Positions 1 through 6,425 of a stretch of DNA of 6,425 nucleotides are shown here, piece by piece. How positions within the stretch are numbered: the stretch's first letter is position 1; each line of letters begins with the position of its first letter. Source of the DNA: Phycisphaerales bacterium (lineage in GTDB: Bacteria > Planctomycetota > Phycisphaerae > Phycisphaerales > UBA1924); contig JAJDDL010000180.1 of assembly GCA_029260335.1 (NCBI GenBank), positions 1-6,425 on the forward strand. The letters are read 5' to 3'. The position numbers and the translations under genes were made by a program. Under the pieces are notes generated by a model, which did not search any database, had not been told where the DNA came from, and saw nothing but the letters and a program-made list of their open reading frames with translations.

Positions 1-2147
1 TCATCACCTATCGCATTGTCGATCCGGCCAATGGCCTGTATTGGACGACCGAGTCGGATGTGTTTCCAGACCGGGCCGCCCAGATTCACTCCCAGGGCGA
101 GCCGGAGATGAATAGCTACTGGTTCCCTATTCACGATTACCCCAACGATCGGCTGACGACCAATGTCTCGGTGCTGGTCCCCTACGGCTACACGGCGAGT
201 TCCAATGGAAGGCTCGATGGTCGATTCCCGAGCCCCGGCGTGACCGCCGACGGCACGCCTCGGTTTGAATATTTTAATTTCGTCCAGGACAAGCCTCATG
301 TGCCCTACCTGGTGAGCTTGATCGTTGGCAAGTTCGAAATTGTGGACGTTGGCACCGACGAGCTCTCGATGCCGGTCTATGTGCCGCCGGGGCGCAAGGG
401 CGATGTCGAGGGGACGTATGGCAGGACCGCGGACATGGTCGAGTTCTTCGCCAAACGATTCGATGAGCCGTACCCCTGGGATCGCTACGCCCAGTTGGTG
501 GTGTGGAACTTCGCCTGGGGCGGCATGGAGAACACCGCCGCGACCACGATGTACGACGGATGCCTGATCCCCAAGGACGATCTCGACGACGCCGACGAGA
601 CGGGCCTGATCGCCCACGAGCTCGCGCATCAGTGGTTTGGTGATCTGGTGACGTGCCGCTCGTGGGACCACATCTGGCTCAACGAGGGCTTTGCGACCTA
701 TTGCGAGTGCCTGTGGTACGAGCATGACCGGGGCGAGGACGATTATTGGGCGGAGGTCCAGTACAACTTTGATGACATCATCGCCCATGACCACGGGACG
801 TTGCCGGTCGACCCGGCGATGGTCTCCAAGCATATTGAACACCCCGAAGACATCTTCCTGAAGGACGCCAATCCCTATCCCAAGGGCGCGAGCATCCTGC
901 ACATGCTCCGTCGAGAACTGGGCGACGATCTCTTCTTTGCGAGCATCAAAGCCTGGCTCGATGAGCAGCAGTTCAAGTCGGCAGAGACCGATCAGCTCCG
1001 GTTCACGTTTGAACGCGTCTCGGACCGGAATCTGGAGCATTTCTTTGACCAATGGTGTGAGCGGCCGGGAATTCCGCGGCTGAAGATCACGACGAGTCAG
1101 AACGAGGGCGAAAGCAAGGGGCTGACGATTCGTGTCGAACAGACCCAACTCATCAACGCTCAGAACCCGGCCTTCTCGTTCGATCTTCCGGTCATGCTTC
1201 CTGGTTTGCCGACGGGCATGCTCGCCTACACCCAGAGCGAGGTTCTCCTGCCGATCACCCAACGCGTGGAGGAGTTCGTGTTCGAGGACTACTCCATCCC
1301 GTTGGCATTTGTTGCGGTCGATCCGCATCTGAGCGTCCTCGCGGAGTTGCGGGTCGAGCAAACCGCAGAGGCTTGGATCGCGTTGCTCCGGACCGGTCCC
1401 ACGCTGCCCTCGCGCGTGCAAGCTGCGCGTCATCTTGCGGAACTCGATGGGGGCAAGTCTGAGCTCCTCGAAACCGCGCGTGATACAAAGCTGCATCACT
1501 CGCTCCGTACGGCGTGTGTCGAGGCGCTCGGCGCACAAGTTGATACCCAGAGCCTGATCGAACTCGCCGGCGAGGACTTTGGGCTTTGGCGCATGCGAGC
1601 GGCGATCGCGACAGCTCTGGGCGACACCGGCGATCCGGCTCCCGAGACGATGCAATGGCTCGAACACCGCATCGAGCACGACACCAGCACGCGCGTCCGT
1701 GCATCGGCCCTTCGCGCCCTTGGCATGTTGGCCACCGTCATCGAACTGCCCGTCATCGAGCGGGCCACCCGGATGGACTCGCACAACGATACGCTCCGCC
1801 AGGCGGCCTTGGACGCTCTGGTCAGTCTTGATGAGCCTGAGTGCCTCAAAATCGCAATCGGCCTGACCGCCGAGGGGCTGAACCAGCGGACGCGGGCGTC
1901 CGCTCTGGACGCGATCGCCCAGCTTTCGGTCCATGATCCCAACGCGGCATTCGAGGCGATCAGCCCGTTCGTCCAGATCGACAACGTTCGCATCTCTCAT
2001 GCGGCAGCTGATGCGCTGGTCATGCTTGGTGATGACCGCGCGATCTACATCCTGGAGGAAATAGCCGCCGACGCCCGGGATCCGGATGATCGATTCCGGG
2101 CCGCGCGGTTGCTGAAGCAACTCAGAGCGGATCTGGGCGAGGGGTAA
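1..2147 (+). CDS. M1-family zinc aminopeptidase with C-terminal HEAT repeats (5' end missing)
   Basis: Zinc metallopeptidase expected to remove N-terminal residues from peptides. The frame is open from base 3 (ITYRIVDPANGLYW...), so the GTG at 60 is not the real start; 714 residues are visible and roughly 100 or more N-terminal residues should lie upstream. Visible order: end of the N-terminal beta-sandwich with the conserved QGEPE...YWFP..DYPND stretch (about 90-170); the substrate-anchoring GGMEN motif (519-533); the zinc site HELAH (615-629) followed after 18 residues by the third ligand Glu in NEGF (684-686); the catalytic Tyr of YPKGA (876-878); a second beta-sandwich (about 1070-1350); then seven to eight HEAT-like helical repeats from about 1407 to the stop. 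All catalytic residues are present, so it should be active. Localisation cannot be judged without the N-terminus. The next gene starts 46 bases downstream but seems to have its own promoter. The family is secure; the substrate is unknown. Confidence 0.96.
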   Translation, partial: ITYRIVDPANGLYWTTESDVFPDRAAQIHSQGEPEMNSYWFPIHDYPNDRLTTNVSVLVPYGYTASSNGRLDGRFPSPGVTADGTPRFEYFNFVQDKPHVPYLVSLIVGKFEIVDVGTDELSMPVYVPPGRKGDVEGTYGRTADMVEFFAKRFDEPYPWDRYAQLVVWNFAWGGMENTAATTMYDGCLIPKDDLDDADETGLIAHELAHQWFGDLVTCRSWDHIWLNEGFATYCECLWYEHDRGEDDYWAEVQYNFDDIIAHDHGTLPVDPAMVSKHIEHPEDIFLKDANPYPKGASILHMLRRELGDDLFFASIKAWLDEQQFKSAETDQLRFTFERVSDRNLEHFFDQWCERPGIPRLKITTSQNEGESKGLTIRVEQTQLINAQNPAFSFDLPVMLPGLPTGMLAYTQSEVLLPITQRVEEFVFEDYSIPLAFVAVDPHLSVLAELRVEQTAEAWIALLRTGPTLPSRVQAARHLAELDGGKSELLETARDTKLHHSLRTACVEALGAQVDTQSLIELAGEDFGLWRMRAAIATALGDTGDPAPETMQWLEHRIEHDTSTRVRASALRALGMLATVIELPVIERATRMDSHNDTLRQAALDALVSLDEPECLKIAIGLTAEGLNQRTRASALDAIAQLSVHDPNAAFEAISPFVQIDNVRISHAAADALVMLGDDRAIYILEEIAADARDPDDRFRAARLLKQLRADLGEG

Positions 2148-2181
2148 TCCATGACAGATCGCGGGGGCCCGTCGAGTGCTC

Positions 2182-2187
2182 TAGCAT
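2182..2187 (+). promoter_or_regulatory. Putative -10 element of a leaderless promoter for the MscS-like gene
   Basis: TAGCAT matches the bacterial -10 consensus TATAAT at four of six positions, including the key T1, A2 and T6. It ends six bases before the ATG at 2194, so transcription starting seven bases downstream would begin on the A of the start codon. No Shine-Dalgarno-like purine run lies between 2180 and 2193, which fits leaderless translation. The same element at the same distance precedes the UbiA-like gene at 5129. I see no convincing -35 hexamer 16-18 bases upstream. This is inferred from sequence only. Confidence 0.5.
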
Positions 2188-2193
2188 GCCCGC

Positions 2194-4110
2194 ATGTTGT
2201 TGCACCGAAACCTCGCCTGTTGGTTGTTTGGCCTTCTGCTGGCGTTCGCGCCTGTTGGGTTCGCTCAAGACCTCGTTCCACCCCAAGGTGGTTCGCAAGA
2301 TGACCCTCCGGCGGAGCCAACCACTCCAGCCGCGGTGCCCATCGATGCGCGGTTTGAGAGCCCGCGCGAGACAATCCTGACCTACTTAGAGGCGATGAGC
2401 CTCGCGTTGGATCATGACTCCAAGACGGGAATGGACACAGCCATCAGCGTCTTCGAGGGCCTTGAGGACGCCGAGCGCCATACCGCCGAGCGCACCGCGC
2501 GACGCATGCTCACCATTCTCAACAAGATCGAGGATGTCAAGTGGTGGACTCTGCCAACCAAGCAGGAAGTCGACGGCCAGGGCATTGTCGAGTGGGTCTT
2601 TTATCCACGCGATCAGGACGTCCGACACCAGAGCCTGCGCGACCGCTACACCAAAGACCTCAGCATAATTCTCAAACGCGATGACCGAGGAGCGTGGCAG
2701 TTCACGAGCCAAACGAGCGAGAGCCTCTCGGCAATGGAGAATGCGCTTCTTGAGGTGCCAGCACGCTATGGAAGTGGCCAGATCGCCCAGACACTTCCTG
2801 AGCGGATCCACGCGGCTATGCCCGCTTCGCTTCGCAGGACCGAGTTTCTGACGATCGAGGCGTGGCAATGGTTGGGCCTGCTTCTCATCATCTTCATGGG
2901 ACTTGCGATCGATCTACTCTCGCGTGCTGCGTTGCGCGCAATGTTTATTCACATCATTCGCAAGCGTGGCAGCGAACCTGACAGGAAGATATTGCGACGC
3001 TCGCTCAGACCGTTTGGTATGTTGCTTGCCAGCATTCTCTGGTACTACGGCTTGCTGCTGCTCGACCTCCCGATCACGCCTGAGCGCATTCTGCGAATTG
3101 CCGCTCGCTTCTTCCTCATGCTCTCGAGCGTCCTCGCGGCGTACCGCGTCACCGATCTCATCAGCGAGTTCTTCCGGTCCAAGGCGAGCGCCACGACCAC
3201 GAAGTTTGACGATCTTCTTATCCCGCTCTTGCGCAAGACCGCCAAACTCTTCGTGACCGCGATGGGCGTGATCTACATCGCAGAGAGCCTCAACATCGAG
3301 ATCCTGCCGTTGTTGACGGGCTTGGGCATCGGCGGCTTGGCCTTCGCGTTTGCCGCCAAGGACACCGTCGAAAACTTCTTCGGCTCGATCGCGGTCATCG
3401 CCGATCGGCCGTTCGAGGTTGGCGACTGGGTCGTGATCAATGACACCGAGGGCACCGTTGAAGAGTTGGGCTTGCGATCGACCCGTATTCGCACCTTCTA
3501 CAACTCGCTCATCACCGTGCCAAACTCGACGCTCGTCCGCGCCAACGTCGACAATTATGGCAAGCGCCGCTACCGACGCTTCACGTGCCATCTGGGTCTC
3601 ACCTACAACACGCCGCCGGAGAAGATCGAGGCGTTCTGTGCGGGCATACGCGAGATCGTCGAGCGGCATCCCTACACACGCAAGGACTATCACCAGGCAT
3701 GGCTCAACAAGTTCGGGCCTAGCTCGCTGGATGTGCTCGTGTACATTTTCCACGAGTGTCCGGACTGGTCGACCGAGGTGCGCGAGCGGCACCGCTTCAT
3801 GCTCGACGTGCTTCGCTTAGCAGACAAGCTCGGCGTCGAGTTCGCGTTCCCGACCCAGACGCTCCATCTCAGCCGGGATACTCCTGTCGAGCGACCTACG
3901 TTCGATACGCCGCCGCGGACGGCAGAGCATCGCGCGGTGATCACGGGCAAGCGTGCCGCTCGGGAGATTCTCTGCGAACAGCCTTGGATGAAGGGTGACA
4001 AGCCTGGACCGGTGACATTCCAGACGAGCGGCAGCTTGAATCAGGCCGATCTGTTTGCGGATCTGGAGGATGACGAGCCGCACGTAGGGACCGAGACGAC
4101 AGAGTCGTAA
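2194..4110 (+). CDS. MscS-family mechanosensitive ion channel with signal peptide and N-terminal extracytoplasmic domain
   Basis: Membrane-tension-gated channel expected to release ions and small solutes on osmotic downshock. The 638 residues comprise: a signal peptide (1-24, likely cleaved after GFA); a soluble helical domain (about 40-215) opening with SPRETILTYLEAM, as in other extended MscS homologues; hydrophobic segments near 224-244, 273-290, 300-322 and 347-366; the pore helix (about 370-389, glycine/alanine-rich LLTGLGIGGLAFAFAAKD); the link to the beta domain with DRPFEVGDWV (404-413); the beta domain with VPNSTL; and the C-terminal alpha/beta cage domain ending near 560. The last 75 or so residues are an acidic tail with no domain I recognise. 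At more than twice the length of E. coli MscS (286 aa), it belongs among the larger multi-helix homologues. The ATG at 2194 is chosen because it gives a complete signal peptide and sits at leaderless distance from TAGCAT. It runs convergent with the UbiA-like gene, 26 bases apart. Confidence 0.95.
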   Translation: MLLHRNLACWLFGLLLAFAPVGFAQDLVPPQGGSQDDPPAEPTTPAAVPIDARFESPRETILTYLEAMSLALDHDSKTGMDTAISVFEGLEDAERHTAERTARRMLTILNKIEDVKWWTLPTKQEVDGQGIVEWVFYPRDQDVRHQSLRDRYTKDLSIILKRDDRGAWQFTSQTSESLSAMENALLEVPARYGSGQIAQTLPERIHAAMPASLRRTEFLTIEAWQWLGLLLIIFMGLAIDLLSRAALRAMFIHIIRKRGSEPDRKILRRSLRPFGMLLASILWYYGLLLLDLPITPERILRIAARFFLMLSSVLAAYRVTDLISEFFRSKASATTTKFDDLLIPLLRKTAKLFVTAMGVIYIAESLNIEILPLLTGLGIGGLAFAFAAKDTVENFFGSIAVIADRPFEVGDWVVINDTEGTVEELGLRSTRIRTFYNSLITVPNSTLVRANVDNYGKRRYRRFTCHLGLTYNTPPEKIEAFCAGIREIVERHPYTRKDYHQAWLNKFGPSSLDVLVYIFHECPDWSTEVRERHRFMLDVLRLADKLGVEFAFPTQTLHLSRDTPVERPTFDTPPRTAEHRAVITGKRAAREILCEQPWMKGDKPGPVTFQTSGSLNQADLFADLEDDEPHVGTETTES

Positions 4111-4136
4111 CGAAGCCAGGGTTCGACACGGCCTTG
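4111..4136. other. Short gap between convergent genes
   Basis: Only 26 bases separate the stop of the MscS-like gene from the stop of the UbiA-like gene on the other strand. I see no strong GC-rich hairpin with a T-run on either side. Transcripts from the two genes therefore probably overlap at their 3' ends or rely on Rho-type or unrecognised termination. Confidence 0.5.
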
Positions 4137-5129
4137 CTACTCGGCTCGCCGGTATCCGGTTGGGTTTTCGAGCAAGCTGTACCACTCGCGCAGGACGGTC
4201 ATGCCGAGCCAGCCGACGATGGTGAGCGTGCCGAGGATCATGCTCTCGTCCCACAGGCCAGCGCTGACGAGCCAGCCGCAGCCATACAGCGCCATCCAGA
4301 GTGCTCCGTAGCGGCCAATCTTCTCGCCCGTGCGCGAGCCCGGGCCCATGACCTTGATCCGGCGTCGGATGAACAAGGCGAACGCTCCGACCAGGATCAA
4401 GGGCCCGAGCACGCTCTGCCAGGGGACCCAATCCGGCCAGAGCCAGTTGCCCGGATCGCCTCTTCGCCAACTGAGCAAGAGCAACGCCACCGAGCACACC
4501 CCCCAGCCAGCGATGGAGACCACCACCGCGCGTCTGGAAACCGGCGGGACCTTGCGTCCGACCACGTGACGGATCATCGCGACGACCATGACGTGGGTGA
4601 CGATCCACCAGATCGGCCACAGGAATCGGATACTCGGATTGGGCACAAGCATCTGGCCCGCGACGATGACGCCGAGCATGACCAGCCCGACGCCGGGCAC
4701 GAACTTCGCGGCTGCGTTGAAACCCATGATCGCCGCGGCCAAGGCAAGCGTGATGATGACGCCTCGATTGCCGAAGGCCGTCGCACCGAGCACCGCAAGC
4801 ATGAGCGTCCCGCTGACCGCCGCCAAGCCAGCCGCGGCGCTCACTCGCCCGGACGCGACTGGCCTATCCAATCGGAACGCGCGATCCTGGCGCGCGTCGA
4901 GCAGGTCATTCAGACATACGCCAAAGGCGTAGAGCCCCAGCGCGTTGGCGGCTCCGCCGAGCAACAGCACCCAGAGAGGTTCGCCCGCGAGCCCGCTGAC
5001 TCCGGCCTCGTGATCGCTCATCGCGAGCGTCCACAGGATCGCGAACCAGGTGTTTGCGACCGCGGCGAACGCGGTCGTCACCCGAGCGAGATGGAGGTAC
5101 GGCGAGATCCGCCGCATGAGGCGAGACAT
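4137..5129 (-). CDS. UbiA-superfamily membrane prenyltransferase, second Asp motif degenerate
   Basis: Integral membrane protein of 330 residues, close to the usual UbiA length of about 280-330. UbiA enzymes move an isoprenoid chain from its diphosphate onto an aromatic or other acceptor (quinones, hemes, chlorophylls, archaeal lipids). The first Asp-rich motif is clear: NDLLDARQD at 74-82, with RPVASGRVS at 89-97 in the expected place. About eight or nine hydrophobic helices follow one another from residue 17 to 315. The second Asp-rich motif, expected around 180-195, is not recognisable: the stretch reads MIRHVVGRKVPP, keeping the basic GRK but lacking the two aspartates. It may therefore be a divergent subfamily (EboC-like proteins are one comparison), have a different metal site, or be inactive. 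The start at 5129 is supported by a TAGCAT element six bases upstream; the stop is TAG. No quinone, heme or terpenoid genes adjoin it, so the substrate cannot be named. Confidence 0.85.
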   Translation of the reverse strand: MSRLMRRISPYLHLARVTTAFAAVANTWFAILWTLAMSDHEAGVSGLAGEPLWVLLLGGAANALGLYAFGVCLNDLLDARQDRAFRLDRPVASGRVSAAAGLAAVSGTLMLAVLGATAFGNRGVIITLALAAAIMGFNAAAKFVPGVGLVMLGVIVAGQMLVPNPSIRFLWPIWWIVTHVMVVAMIRHVVGRKVPPVSRRAVVVSIAGWGVCSVALLLLSWRRGDPGNWLWPDWVPWQSVLGPLILVGAFALFIRRRIKVMGPGSRTGEKIGRYGALWMALYGCGWLVSAGLWDESMILGTLTIVGWLGMTVLREWYSLLENPTGYRRAE

Positions 5130-5135
5130 GGGAGC

Positions 5136-5141
5136 ATGCTA
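5136..5141 (-). promoter_or_regulatory. Putative -10 element of a leaderless promoter for the UbiA-like gene
   Basis: Read on the minus strand this is TAGCAT, followed by six bases (GCTCCC) and then the ATG at 5129. It lies inside CTAGCATGC, identical to the nine bases before the MscS-like start. A -10 hexamer at this distance would place the transcription start on the ATG itself. No convincing ribosome-binding purine run sits between it and the start, and no -35 box is evident. It lies in the 64-base gap after the stop of the beta-helix gene, so the UbiA-like gene need not depend on read-through from it. Inference only. Confidence 0.5.
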
Positions 5142-5193
5142 GCCCAAGGGCGGTCTGATCGACTTGTTGTTCGCCCAACACCGAACTGTCGGC

Positions 5194-6425
5194 TTAGCAC
5201 CCTGCGGCGAACAGGTCCAAATATCCAAAGAAGTCCTCGGCGTCGCAATCGCCGTCTTCATCGATATCACAGACTGATCCGTCCCCTGCCGCGAACGCGT
5301 CGAGATAGGCGAAGAAATCATCGGCATCGAGGTTGCCGTCGCCATCAAGATCAGCAGGGCAGGTGGCATCGAACTCGTCGGCGCCGATATCGACCCGGCC
5401 GTTGATCACTCGGTCATCCCCGTCGATATCCTGGCCATCGGGGTCGTCGAAAGCGGGATCGCCCGCGTCGCGACATGGCGACAGATCGGTGATGTGCACA
5501 CGATCGGATTCGAGAAGCGGGTCCTCGTTGATGTCGTTTGGCCCGGGCGATGCGAACCCGCTGTAGTTCGCGATGTCGTGGCCGAAGACGCAGTTGTGAT
5601 CGATGAAGACGGGGTCGCCCGCGAGGATGCCGCGATCGCCGTTGAATGCGACGATGTTGTTGAGAAGCCAGAACTCCTCGATGGCGTTGTCGACGTAGAC
5701 GCCGCCGACGCCCAGGTCCGATCTGTTATCGACGACGGTGTTGTTGGTGGCAAGGCCGCCGAAACCCATTTGGAGGCCACCGCCGGGTGCGATCGAGTGG
5801 TTGTCGAGGATCACATTGCCCTCGATGATCTCGGCGCCGTAGGCGTATATGCCCCCGCCGCCTTCCTCGTTGCCGCCGTTGCCCTCGGCGAGAGCTGTGT
5901 TGCCCTCGACCCAGTTCCGCACAACTCGACTGGCGCCATGGCCCGAGATCCCGCCGCCACGATTCAGGCCGATGTTGTCGATGACAACGTTCTCTATCAC
6001 TTGTGCGTCCAACCTGGCGCTGATGCCGCCGCCGGAGCCGGATTGATTCGCCCGGACGATGTTGCCTTGGGCGATTGCGTTCTCACGCACGTAGATGCCG
6101 CCGCCATCGTGGCTGAAGTCGTTGCTTGCGTTGTTCTCGACGAGATTGCCGATGACGCTTGCTCTGTGGATGGCGCTGATGCCCGAGCCACTCTGGCTTG
6201 GGCCGTTGCTTCGCACGATGTTGTTCTGAACCAAGGCGTCGTCCATGGCGAACACCCCCGCACCCTGTTGCCAAGCCACGTTGTGCTCGACCACGTTCTG
6301 GGCGACCAGAGCGGTCCCTTGGGCGTAGACACCACCGCCGGCGTGAGAATCGCCGTTGCGGATCGTGAAGCCGCGGATCTCGCCCGCGGCGAGTCGGACG
6401 GTGTTGTCAGCATGGCCGCCGTCGA
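5194..6425 (-). CDS. Secreted right-handed beta-helix protein with C-terminal GC-type dockerin (5' end missing)
   Basis: Likely cell-surface or secreted protein; 409 residues are visible and the frame stays open through the right edge, so the GTG at 6294 is not the start. From the edge inward it has about nine to ten parallel beta-helix rungs of the pectate-lyase/NosD type, each with a GGGI/GGGV turn and an N-x-V-x-x-N asparagine ladder. A capping segment follows (NDINEDPLL, then SPCRDAGDPAFDDPDGQDIDGD and VDIGADEFD, about 5362-5560), typical of planctomycete beta-helix proteins. The last 55 residues (5197-5361) are a dockerin-like pair of EF-hand loops, DLDGDGNLDADD and DIDEDGDCDAED, each followed by a near-copy FFxYLDxFAAG; the protein ends Gly-Cys. 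Beta-helix proteins often bind or cleave polysaccharides, but I see no catalytic signature, so enzymatic activity is not claimed. The dockerin probably serves anchoring or sorting; no cohesin partner is present. A signal peptide is expected upstream of the window. Confidence 0.9.
   Translation of the reverse strand, partial: DGGHADNTVRLAAGEIRGFTIRNGDSHAGGGVYAQGTALVAQNVVEHNVAWQQGAGVFAMDDALVQNNIVRSNGPSQSGSGISAIHRASVIGNLVENNASNDFSHDGGGIYVRENAIAQGNIVRANQSGSGGGISARLDAQVIENVVIDNIGLNRGGGISGHGASRVVRNWVEGNTALAEGNGGNEEGGGGIYAYGAEIIEGNVILDNHSIAPGGGLQMGFGGLATNNTVVDNRSDLGVGGVYVDNAIEEFWLLNNIVAFNGDRGILAGDPVFIDHNCVFGHDIANYSGFASPGPNDINEDPLLESDRVHITDLSPCRDAGDPAFDDPDGQDIDGDDRVINGRVDIGADEFDATCPADLDGDGNLDADDFFAYLDAFAAGDGSVCDIDEDGDCDAEDFFGYLDLFAAGC
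5641..6339 (-). repeat. Tandem beta-helix rungs (protein-level repeat)
   Basis: About nine degenerate repeats of roughly 24-33 residues lie in the protein encoded here. Each opens with a glycine turn (GGGVYAQ, GAGVFAM, GSGISAI, GGGIYVR, GGGISAR, GGGISGH, GGGIYAY, PGGGLQM, GVGGVYV) and continues with paired asparagines such as NVVEHN, NIVRSN, NLVENN, NIVRAN, NVVIDN, NWVEGN, NVILDN and NTVVDN. The alternation of stacked asparagines and glycine turns is the signature of a right-handed parallel beta-helix. Repeats match in protein pattern rather than base for base, so they are old rather than a recent DNA expansion. Confidence 0.85.

Noticed and set aside
60..62. GTG as start codon of the aminopeptidase
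   Set aside because: The frame is open to the window edge, and the residues upstream and immediately downstream belong to the conserved N-terminal beta-sandwich of M1 peptidases, so the real start is outside the window.
2151..2156. ATGACA as a -35 box for the MscS-like promoter
   Set aside because: It resembles TTGACA but is 25 bases from the proposed -10, too far for normal sigma-factor spacing.
2914..3792. Long open minus-strand frame (292 codons) opposite the MscS-like gene
   Set aside because: It lies antisense to the conserved pore and cage domains and has no recognisable motif. The plus-strand protein explains the sequence.
4096..4108. Small inverted repeat ACGAC-AGA-GTCGT at the end of the MscS-like gene as a terminator
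   Set aside because: The stem is only five pairs with a three-base loop, lies inside the coding sequence and is not followed by a T-run.
5169..5186. Inverted repeat GTTCG/CGAAC downstream of the beta-helix gene as a terminator
   Set aside because: A five-pair stem with an eight-base loop and no T-run is too weak to call; it may be chance.
4134..5405. Long open plus-strand frame (423 codons) opposite the UbiA-like gene
   Set aside because: Its translation is rich in Arg, Asp, His and Pro with no domain or hydrophobic pattern, and it runs antisense through a clear membrane protein and into the dockerin tail. This is a by-product of high GC content.
6292..6294. GTG as start codon of the beta-helix protein
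   Set aside because: The frame continues upstream to the window edge with another beta-helix rung (GFTIRNGDSHAGGGVYAQ), so this is an internal valine.
1..6425. A multi-gene novel system (defence, secretion or biosynthetic cluster)
   Set aside because: The four genes are on both strands, have no shared pathway, and the two visible starts appear to have independent promoters. No mobile-element or defence genes are present.

Overview
The window most likely comes from a planctomycete of the Phycisphaerae/Phycisphaerales group. The strongest evidence is the minus-strand protein at the right edge, a right-handed beta-helix protein. It ends in a short double-calcium-loop dockerin-like module whose last two residues are Gly-Cys, the 'GC-type dockerin' tail I associate with that lineage. 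The GC-rich base composition and the coding style of all four genes fit. This assignment is an inference from protein style; there is no rRNA or marker gene here.

Layout, left to right: (1) a plus-strand M1-family zinc aminopeptidase, truncated by the left edge, with a long C-terminal HEAT-repeat domain (1-2147); (2) a 46-base gap with a promoter-like TAGCAT element; (3) a plus-strand MscS-family mechanosensitive channel with signal peptide and N-terminal extracytoplasmic domain (2194-4110); (4) a 26-base gap between convergent genes; (5) a minus-strand UbiA-superfamily membrane prenyltransferase (4137-5129); (6) a 64-base gap with a second copy of the same TAGCAT element; (7) the minus-strand secreted beta-helix/dockerin protein, truncated by the right edge (5194-6425). 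No intergenic stretch exceeds 300 bases. I see no tRNA, rRNA, CRISPR array, insertion sequence, phage gene or attachment site.

The genes do not form an obvious pathway. The channel, the prenyltransferase and the beta-helix protein belong to the membrane or cell surface, but two point right and two left, and the two with visible starts each appear to have their own promoter. This looks like ordinary chromosome rather than an accessory island. The most notable signal is regulatory: the two internal gene starts share CTAGCATGC followed by nearly the same short spacer and ATG, with TAGCAT exactly six bases before ATG in both. That is the geometry expected for leaderless transcription. The second point of interest is that the UbiA-like protein keeps the first Asp-rich motif but seems to lack the second.
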